From Pseudomonadota bacterium (GTDB lineage: Bacteria; Pseudomonadota; Gammaproteobacteria; Burkholderiales; Burkholderiaceae_C): 58,429 bases of DNA. Made by a program: the position numbers and the translations under genes. Below are positions 52,671 through 58,429 of this stretch, piece by piece; the stretch's first letter is position 1, and every line of letters begins with the position of its first letter. The stretch is from contig JAJZWA010000018.1 of the NCBI GenBank assembly GCA_021846965.1, positions 1-58,429 on the forward strand, written 5' to 3'. The notes below the pieces were generated by a model. It saw only the letters and a list, made by a program, of their open reading frames with translations, ran no database searches and had not been told where the DNA came from.

Positions 52671-53615
52671 TCAGGCGGCTTTCTTCTGCGCCAGTTCGGC
52701 GGCGCATTGCGCGGCCCATTCGCGCGGCGCCAGCGGGAAGCCCAGGCGCGCGCGGCTGTCCAGGTATTCCTGCGCCACGCCCCGCGCCAGGTTGCGGATG
52801 CGGCCGATGTAGGCGGCGCGCTCGGTCACCGAGATGGCGCCGCGGGCGTCGAGCAGGTTGAAGGAATGGGCGCACTTGAGCACCTGCTCGTAGGCCGGCA
52901 GCGCCAGGCGCTGCTGCATGAGCTCGCGTGCCTGGCGCTCGTGCGCGGCGAAGGCCTGCTGCAGGAACGTGGCGTCGCTGTGCTCGAAGTTGTAGGCGCT
53001 TTGCTCGACCTCGTTCTGGTGGAACACGTCGCCGTAGCGCAGTGCGCGCGTCTCGCCGGCCACGCGGGTCTGGGTCCACAGCAGTTCGTACACGCTTTGC
53101 ACGCCCTGCAGGTACATGGCCAGGCGCTCCAGGCCGTAGGTGATCTCGCCGGTGATCGGCTTGCAGTCGATTCCGCCCACCTGCTGGAAATAGGTGAACT
53201 GGGTCACTTCCATGCCGTTGAGCCAGACCTCCCAGCCCAGGCCCCAGGCTCCCAGCGTGGGGTTCTCCCAGTCGTCCTCGACGAAGCGGATGTCGTTGCG
53301 ACTCAGGTCCAGACCCAGCGCGCGCAGGCTGCCCAGGTACAGGTCCAGGATGTTCTCCGGCGCCGGCTTGAGCACCACCTGGAACTGGTAATAGTGCTGC
53401 AGGCGGTTCGGGTTGTCGCCGTAGCGCCCGTCCTTCGGGCGCCGGCTGGGTTGCACGTAGGCGGCGTTCCAGGGCTCCGGGCCGATGGCGCGCAGGAAGG
53501 TCGCCGTGTGGCTGGTCCCCGCGCCGACCTCCATGTCATAGGGTTGCAGCAGCGCGCAGCCCTGTTCGGCCCAGTAGTTCTGCAGTTGAAGAATGATTTG
53601 CTGGAAGGTGAGCAT
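52671..53615 (-). CDS. glyQ: Glycyl-tRNA synthetase alpha subunit
   Basis: The alpha chain activates glycine. The 314-residue class II core shows [61 protein letters not shown], and [16 protein letters not shown]. Length is standard. ATG 53615 begins the conserved region; the open frame upstream is non-conserved. It lies 66 bases after lnt. Confidence 0.97.
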   Translation of the reverse strand: MLTFQQIILQLQNYWAEQGCALLQPYDMEVGAGTSHTATFLRAIGPEPWNAAYVQPSRRPKDGRYGDNPNRLQHYYQFQVVLKPAPENILDLYLGSLRALGLDLSRNDIRFVEDDWENPTLGAWGLGWEVWLNGMEVTQFTYFQQVGGIDCKPITGEITYGLERLAMYLQGVQSVYELLWTQTRVAGETRALRYGDVFHQNEVEQSAYNFEHSDATFLQQAFAAHERQARELMQQRLALPAYEQVLKCAHSFNLLDARGAISVTERAAYIGRIRNLARGVAQEYLDSRARLGFPLAPREWAAQCAAELAQKKAA

Positions 53616-53681
53616 GACGGGAGGATCTGGCTGGGCCCGGCGCGGGCGAGCCACCCCGCGCGGAGCGCGGGGCAGGCAGGG

Positions 53682-55289
53682 TCAGTCGCGAATTGTAGGC
53701 AGCGCGCGCGCCGCGGCCGCTGCGAGCACCAGGGCGAGCAGGCTCAGCAGCACCACGGGCGCATAGCCCAGGCGGGAGGCCAGCCATGCGTAGGGCGTGA
53801 TGCCCGCGGCCGGCTGCACGCTGCCGAGCAGAACGCCGGCGGTGTAGGGAGCCAGCTGGCCCGTGACCTGCCCGCGGGCGTCGATGATCGCGGTGATGCC
53901 CGTATTGGTGGCACGGATGCTGGGAAGCTGGAACTCCAGGGAGCGCATGCGGGCGATCTGCAGGTGCTGGGGCAAGGCGATGGTGTCGCCGAACCAGGCC
54001 AGGTTGGTGAGGTTGGCGATCACGTTCGGCGCCTGCGAGGCCGACGCGAAACGTTGCGCGAGCTGTTCGCCGAACAGATCCTCATAGCAGATGGTGGGGG
54101 CGATGCGCCGCCCCTGCACCGGGAAGGAGGGCTGGTCGAGCGTGCCGCGGGCGAAGTCACCCAGCGGCATGTTCATCAGGCGCACGAACCAGTGGAACCC
54201 GTAGGGGATGAACTCGCCGAAGGGCACCAGGTGCGCCTTGTCGTAGCGGTAGGGCCTGGCCCCTCCCATGCCGATCACGCTGTTGGTGTAGCCGTTCGCG
54301 CCCCGGGTGAGGGGAATGCCCACCAGCGCGTGCGTGCCATGCGCGCGCAACGCGCCTTGCAGCTGGTCGAGAAAATGGGGCGGGAGCTCGTCCGGCAGCA
54401 CGGGCAGCGCGGTTTCCGGCGTGACGATGAGGTCGGCGTGCAGGTGCTCCAGCCATCCGCCGTACAGGTGCAGGGTCGGGCTCAGGCGTTCGGGGCGGAA
54501 TTTCTCGCTTTGCGCGATGTCGCCCTGCAGCAAGGCCACGCGCAGCGCCGTGCCGTCGGCGTGGGTCCAGCGCAGTTGCCCCACGCGCCCGGCACCCAGG
54601 GCCAGGCCCAGCAGCAGCGCCACCGCCACGGCGGTGCCGCGCAGGCTGAGCTGGCTGGACAGCCCCAGCAGGGCGGCCACCAGCACGGTGACGAAGCCCA
54701 CGCCGTAGCCGCCCAGCAGCGGTGCGATGCCGGCCAGCGGGCCGCCGACCTGGCTGTAGCCCACCGCCAGCCAGGGAAAGCCGGTGAATACCGTGCCGCG
54801 CAGCACTTCGACCAGGGTCCAGGCCCCTGCCAGCGCCAGCGCGGCTCCCAGGCCGCGGGCCAGCGGCCAGGCTCCGCGTCCGGCGGGCGGCGCCAGCGCC
54901 GCGGCCAGCGCGCAGCCCAGCGCCGGGTACAGCGACAGGTACAGGCTGAACAACAGCACGGCTGCGCCGGCCAGCACGGCCGGCATGCCGCCGTACACCG
55001 CCATGCTGATGTACAGCCACCAGATGCCGGTGGCGAACCAGCCCAGGCCGAAGCCCAGGCCCAGCCAGGCGCCGCGGCGCGCGCGCGCGCCCGCGGTCTG
55101 CAGCGGCGTATGCCACAGCAGGGCGGCGAAGGCCGCCAGCGCCACCACGGCCAGGCCGGCGGCGTGCTCGCGCCCGAAACTCCAGGCCAGCAGCCCGCCC
55201 AGCGGCGGAGCCAGCCAGTGGGCGCGCGCCAGCGCGCGCCCCAGCAGGCCGGCGCGCGGCAGGGACTTCACGGACATCGACTCAGGCAT
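53682..55289 (-). CDS. lnt: Apolipoprotein N-acyltransferase
   Basis: Lnt adds the third acyl chain to bacterial lipoproteins in the inner membrane. The 535-residue protein has an N-terminal multi-helix membrane part and a periplasmic nitrilase domain. The catalytic triad is visible as Glu in TPETALPVLP, Lys in YDKAHLVPFGEFIP and Cys in TICYEDLFGE. ATG 55289 overlaps the ybeY end by eight bases. In many relatives a corC gene lies between ybeY and lnt; here it is absent. Confidence 0.94.
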   Translation of the reverse strand: MPESMSVKSLPRAGLLGRALARAHWLAPPLGGLLAWSFGREHAAGLAVVALAAFAALLWHTPLQTAGARARRGAWLGLGFGLGWFATGIWWLYISMAVYGGMPAVLAGAAVLLFSLYLSLYPALGCALAAALAPPAGRGAWPLARGLGAALALAGAWTLVEVLRGTVFTGFPWLAVGYSQVGGPLAGIAPLLGGYGVGFVTVLVAALLGLSSQLSLRGTAVAVALLLGLALGAGRVGQLRWTHADGTALRVALLQGDIAQSEKFRPERLSPTLHLYGGWLEHLHADLIVTPETALPVLPDELPPHFLDQLQGALRAHGTHALVGIPLTRGANGYTNSVIGMGGARPYRYDKAHLVPFGEFIPYGFHWFVRLMNMPLGDFARGTLDQPSFPVQGRRIAPTICYEDLFGEQLAQRFASASQAPNVIANLTNLAWFGDTIALPQHLQIARMRSLEFQLPSIRATNTGITAIIDARGQVTGQLAPYTAGVLLGSVQPAAGITPYAWLASRLGYAPVVLLSLLALVLAAAAARALPTIRD

Positions 55290-55821
55290 CGCCTCTTCCT
55301 CCGCCCTGTGCATAGGGATCGCCGATGCCCAGCCCGGCGAGGATGTCGCGTTCGGCCTGCTCCATGCGCAGCGCCTGCGCATTGCGCAGGTGGTCCCAGC
55401 CCAGCGCGTGCAGCACCCCGTGCACCACCAGGTGCGCATAGTGGGCGGGCAGGGCCTTGCCCTGCTCGGCCGCCTCGCGCGCGACCACGCTGTCGCACAG
55501 CACGATGTCGGCCACCGGCGGCCAGGCCTGGTAGGCGAAGGTCAGCACGTTGGTGGCGTAATCGCGCTGCCGGAATTCCCGGTTCAGGCGCTGGCCTTCG
55601 TCCGCGCCCACGAACCGCAGCGTGATGCAGGCCGCCTGCTGCGTCGCGGCAGGTGCGCGGCGCGTGTCGGGGCCTCGACGCAACGCCGCGCGCACCCAGC
55701 GCGCCAGCAGGTGCCGGGGCAGTTGCGCGCGATGTTCTCGGCTGGCGAACTGCACCGACAGCTCCAGGGGCGGAGCCGGGCGCGGGGCCGCCCGCGCGGG
55801 CCGGGTCGAGGCCGCGCTCAC
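55282..55821 (-). CDS. ybeY: Endoribonuclease YbeY (rRNA maturation)
   Basis: YbeY is a zinc-dependent endoribonuclease needed for 16S rRNA 3'-end maturation and ribosome quality control. The 179-residue protein has LNREFRQRDYATNVLTFAY and the metal site HGVLHALGWDH. The start is inferred as GTG 55821, overlapping the phoH stop (GTGA); no ATG fits. The first 30 residues are non-conserved and Ala/Pro-rich. Its end overlaps lnt by eight bases. Confidence 0.93.
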   Translation of the reverse strand: MSAASTRPARAAPRPAPPLELSVQFASREHRAQLPRHLLARWVRAALRRGPDTRRAPAATQQAACITLRFVGADEGQRLNREFRQRDYATNVLTFAYQAWPPVADIVLCDSVVAREAAEQGKALPAHYAHLVVHGVLHALGWDHLRNAQALRMEQAERDILAGLGIGDPYAQGGGRGDA

Positions 55822-56813
55822 GATGCGGAGCGCCCCCGGCGGGGCCGGGGGCTCGCGGGAGCCGCGGCGGCCTCGCCCGCCTGCGCGCGTTCGTAGGCCT
55901 CGACGATGCGGGCCACCAGGGGATGGCGCACCACATCGGCGCTGGTGAATTCGGTCAGGGCCACGCCGCGCACGCCCCGCAGGATCTGCGCGGCCTGTGC
56001 CAGGCCGCTGGGAACGCCGCGGGGCAGGTCGATCTGGCTGAGGTCGCCGGTGATCACCGCACGCGAGCCGAAGCCGATGCGGGTCAGGAACATCTTCATC
56101 TGTTCCGCCGTGGTGTTCTGGGCCTCGTCCAGGATGATGAAGGCCTTGTTGAGCGTGCGCCCGCGCATGAAGGCCAGCGGGGCGATCTCGATGGTGCCTC
56201 GCTCGAACAGGCGCTGCGTGCTCTCGAAGCCCAGCAGGTCGTACAGGGCGTCGTACAGCGGGCGCAGGTAGGGGTCGATCTTCTGCGCGAGGTCTCCGGG
56301 CAGGAAGCCCAGGCGTTCGCCCGCTTCCACGGCCGGGCGGGTGAGCACCAGGCGCTCCACCACGTTGCGTTCCAGCGCGTCCACGGCGCAGGCCACCGCC
56401 AGGAAGGTCTTGCCCGTGCCGGCCGGCCCCAGTCCGAGACTCAGGTCGTGGCCCAGGATGTGGCGTATGTACTCGCTCTGGCGCGCGGTGCGCCCGTGCA
56501 GTCCGGCACGACGCGTGTGCAGCACCGGCTCGCCGGGCTCGGCCCCCAGCTTGGGCTCCTGGCCCTGCGCCGCCTGCGTGAGCTCGAGCTGGATGTCGTC
56601 CACGCTCAGCGCCTCGGTGGCGCGCAGCCACAGCGCCTGCAGCAGCGCCTGCGCCGAGCGCGCGCGGGTGCCCTCGATGGAGAATTCGTGGTCGCGGTGC
56701 CGGATCGCCACGTCGAAGGCGATCTCGATCTGGCGCAGGTTTTCGTCGACCGGGCCGCACAGGTGGCCGAGGCGTACGTTGTCGGGCGGAGCGAAGCGTT
56801 GTTTGACGATCAA
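55818..56813 (-). CDS. phoH: PhoH-like ATPase
   Basis: PhoH-type proteins (ybeZ group) are ATPases linked to YbeY and RNA metabolism. The 331-residue protein has Walker A GPAGTGKT, Walker B IILDEAQNTT, the SRAVITGDLSQIDLP segment and LCGPVDENLRQIE near the start. No in-frame ATG lies near the conserved N-terminus, so TTG 56813 (followed by ATCGTCAAA) is the best start. The stop overlaps the ybeY GTG. It heads the eight-gene minus-strand operon. The usual upstream miaB is not found. Confidence 0.92.
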   Translation of the reverse strand: MIVKQRFAPPDNVRLGHLCGPVDENLRQIEIAFDVAIRHRDHEFSIEGTRARSAQALLQALWLRATEALSVDDIQLELTQAAQGQEPKLGAEPGEPVLHTRRAGLHGRTARQSEYIRHILGHDLSLGLGPAGTGKTFLAVACAVDALERNVVERLVLTRPAVEAGERLGFLPGDLAQKIDPYLRPLYDALYDLLGFESTQRLFERGTIEIAPLAFMRGRTLNKAFIILDEAQNTTAEQMKMFLTRIGFGSRAVITGDLSQIDLPRGVPSGLAQAAQILRGVRGVALTEFTSADVVRHPLVARIVEAYERAQAGEAAAAPASPRPRRGRSAS

Positions 56814-57089
56814 GGTGGTTTGCGGGTGCGCAAAGCCTGACGGGAGGCTGGATGCTGATACAGTTTTGGTGAATTGTGCGCCAAGCCGGCTCCACGCGGA
56901 GCCCGTCGAGTCGAAAGTCGGCGATCGCTCGCAGGGCGTCGCCGAGTCTCCGGAGCCCCTTGCGCCAAGCCCGGGCCCCGGCCGCTCGCCTCGATTAATC
57001 TTGGTTTCTTCGCGAAACGCGCGAATTGTGTAATCTAGGAAGTATCTACTACCTCCAGATATCCAGTCTGTGTCTGGTCGGGCGACCCC
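56814..57089. promoter_or_regulatory. Divergent promoter region between phoH and the response regulator
   Basis: The 276-base gap must hold the promoters for the phoH operon (-) and the response regulator (+). Near the regulator the sequence turns AT-rich and contains a perfect inverted repeat TTCGCG-AAACG-CGCGAA (57009-57025), followed by TAATCT and TATCTA boxes. I see no third gene. Confidence 0.45.
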
Positions 57090-57812
57090 ATGTCTAGCAA
57101 GCCGCGTTGTACCCTCATCGTCGACCATCTGGCCGAGTCGCGCGTCGTCATGGCGCGGCTGCTCGCGCAGGTGCAGCCGGCTTTGCCGGTCTGCGAAGCC
57201 GGCACGCTGGCGCAGGCGGAAAGCCTGGTGCTTTCGCGCAGCGTCGAGCTGGCGCTGATCGACTTCACGCTGCCCGACGGCAGCGGGCTGGACGCGCTGC
57301 GCCTGCTGCACGCGGCGCAGCCCGAGGCGCGCGCCGTGATCATCACGCTGTGGGACGACGACGAGCATGTGTTTCCGGCGCTGCAGGCCGGCGCCTTCGG
57401 CTACGTGCTGAAAAACCGCCCCGAGATCGAACTGGTGGCGCAACTGCGGCGCATCCGCGACGGCGAGCCTCCGCTGAGCTCCTCGGTGGCGCGGCGCATG
57501 CTCAAGCATTTCGCGGCCGTCAGCGAGCTCCCCGCCGACGCTTCGGCGCCGTTGGTGCCGCCGCCCGGCCTGATGCCCGCGCAACCCTTGCGCCCGGGCA
57601 TGGTCGAGGAGCCCGAGATCGCCCTCACCGAGCGCGAGACCGAGGTGCTGCAACTCGTGGGCAAGGGCTACACCCTGCCGGAGATCGCGCAGCAGCTGGC
57701 CCTGTCGCGCCATACCGTGGCCGACTACGTCAAGCAGATCTACCGCAAGCTGGACATCTCCTCGCGCGCCGAGGCTGCGCTCGAGGCTGCCCGGCGCGGC
57801 CTGGTGCGCTGA
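57090..57812 (+). CDS. NarL/FixJ-type response regulator
   Basis: The 240-residue protein has a receiver domain (about residues 6-120) with phospho-acceptor Asp58 in LIDFTLPDG, Thr in VIITLWDDDEH and Lys in GYVLKN. A Pro-rich linker follows, then a LuxR helix-turn-helix (about 175-237) with LTERETEVLQLVGKGYTLPEIAQQLALSRHTVADYVKQIYRKLDI. It should activate or repress genes after phosphorylation. No sensor kinase is adjacent, so it is an orphan here. The acidic pocket has one Asp (Asp12) followed by His instead of the usual acidic pair. Confidence 0.9.
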   Translation: MSSKPRCTLIVDHLAESRVVMARLLAQVQPALPVCEAGTLAQAESLVLSRSVELALIDFTLPDGSGLDALRLLHAAQPEARAVIITLWDDDEHVFPALQAGAFGYVLKNRPEIELVAQLRRIRDGEPPLSSSVARRMLKHFAAVSELPADASAPLVPPPGLMPAQPLRPGMVEEPEIALTERETEVLQLVGKGYTLPEIAQQLALSRHTVADYVKQIYRKLDISSRAEAALEAARRGLVR

Positions 57813-57831
57813 AGCGGCAGGGGCGGGCGCC

Positions 57832-58119
57832 ATGGCGGATCCGCAGGCCACGCGGCAGGCCGACCCCAGCCTCTGGGTGTTTCCCAGTGATTTCCCCATC
57901 AAGATCATGGGGCGCAACGTCGAAGGCTTTGCCGACGCCATGGCCCAGGTGGTCTTGCGCCACGCCCCGGACTTCCAGCCGGCGACCATGGAGTTGCGCG
58001 TCTCCACCGGGCGCAACTACCTCAGCTGCACCTGCACCGTGCGTGCCGTCAGTCGAGAACAGCTCGACGCGTTGTACCGGGAGCTCACCGCGCATCCCCT
58101 GGTGCGCGTGGTGCTCTGA
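57832..58119 (+). CDS. DUF493 (YbeD-like) protein
   Basis: The 95-residue protein is a small ferredoxin-like fold: LWVFPSDFPIKIMGRN, then FADAMAQVVLRHAPDF and YLSCTCTVRAVSREQLDALYRELTAHPLVRVVL. YbeD proteins are suspected to regulate lipoate or cofactor metabolism because they usually lie next to lipB. Here lipB-lipA lie about 50 kb to the left. It begins 19 bases after the response regulator on the same strand. Confidence 0.9.
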   Translation: MADPQATRQADPSLWVFPSDFPIKIMGRNVEGFADAMAQVVLRHAPDFQPATMELRVSTGRNYLSCTCTVRAVSREQLDALYRELTAHPLVRVVL

Positions 58120-58429
58120 AGCGCCGGGGCACCGCCCCCGCTTGACAGGGTCAACCCTTAGCTGCACAATCTCGCCTCTTCGTCGCGTGGCAAGCATCTC
58201 GCGGCGGGGCGGCAGGAAGGCGAATCAAGTCTGCCGATGGCGATCAGAAGTTTGAACGACATCGGGGTGTTGACGAACCGAAAATGCTGTGCAAGAATGT
58301 CGTTCTTCGCTGCTTCGCGCAGCACCGCTTCGAAAGAAGCTCGATCATTAACAAGAAGCAGCCGATAAGTGTGGGCGTTTGGCTTTTCGGGAATTCAAGA
58401 GAAAAGTTTGAACGCTCAACGCTAGAGTA
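58120..58429 (+). other. Leader region of an rRNA operon (16S gene beyond the window)
   Basis: The last 310 bases hold no coding frame. From 58347 to 58380 the sequence ATTAACAAGAAGCAG is followed by CCGATAAGTGTGGGCGTTT. This is the conserved element found in betaproteobacterial 16S leaders and 16S-23S spacers, next to a boxA-like CATTAACA. With the strong promoter upstream, this is most simply the leader of an rrn operon. The mature 16S rRNA does not start within the window. Confidence 0.72.
58142..58170 (+). promoter_or_regulatory. Strong sigma-70 promoter of the putative rRNA operon
   Basis: A perfect -35 TTGACA (58142-58147) is separated by exactly 17 bases from CACAAT (58165-58170). A GC-rich discriminator follows, as expected for a stringently controlled rrn promoter. 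Confidence 0.65.

Noticed and set aside
1-58429. CRISPR arrays, insertion sequences, prophage or integrative elements
   Set aside because: No regularly spaced repeats, transposase or integrase frames, or paired terminal repeats were seen on reading.

Overview
The window looks like a chromosomal segment of a high-GC betaproteobacterium, most likely in the order Burkholderiales. The support is the gene neighbourhoods (phoH-ybeY-lnt-glyQ-glyS-gmhB-plsC-ygjP; yajC-secD-secF; rpe-gph-trpE; apaG-mltA), several betaproteobacterial small families (DUF3149, DUF3579, SWIB) and a 16S-type leader motif at the right edge. I cannot name the genus. I found no transposase, integrase, phage gene, CRISPR array, tRNA or complete rRNA gene. 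Nearly all the sequence is dense, ordinary chromosome; the unusual parts are specific clusters within it. All calls come from reading the sequence and recalling protein families; no search was run.

Left part (1-20.3 kb). A Cyc2-like protein (secreted c-type haem motif joined to an outer-membrane barrel) and a small partner are followed by DUF3149 and a divergent pair of aminotransferase-fold proteins. One of the pair is a MocR-type regulator, and both have lost the PLP-binding lysine. Next come a SWIB protein, a thioredoxin-like protein, the coupled lipoate genes lipB-lipA, a cupin, two tandem glucarate dehydratase paralogues, a DMT exporter (-), malate synthase A (-), a Znu-like ABC importer pair (-), hemE and priA. 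The hemE-priA gap carries three exact DnaA boxes.

Middle part (20.3-32.6 kb). A fused indolepyruvate:ferredoxin oxidoreductase (-) is followed by the operon apaG-mltA-mliC-like (-). Divergent from it are rpe and gph (overlapping), then a chalcone-isomerase-fold protein (-), trpE without trpG/D/C, two small membrane proteins and DUF3579.

Right part (32.6-58.4 kb). A minus-strand operon of nine genes runs from a TonB-dependent receptor through ExbB, ExbD and TonB, then a periplasmic binding protein, a fused permease and an ATPase, to an FTR1-like membrane protein and a 54-residue membrane protein. From exbD to the last gene every junction overlaps by 1-4 bases. The cluster would carry one substrate, probably iron or another metal, from outside the cell to the cytoplasm. 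An OmpR/PhoB-type regulator lies just upstream, and 11-bp direct repeats precede both the regulator and the receptor. After that come secF-secD-yajC, a large beta-propeller lipoprotein, the phoH-to-ygjP envelope/translation operon, a NarL/FixJ-type response regulator, DUF493, and the promoter and leader of an rRNA operon whose 16S gene would begin just beyond the window.
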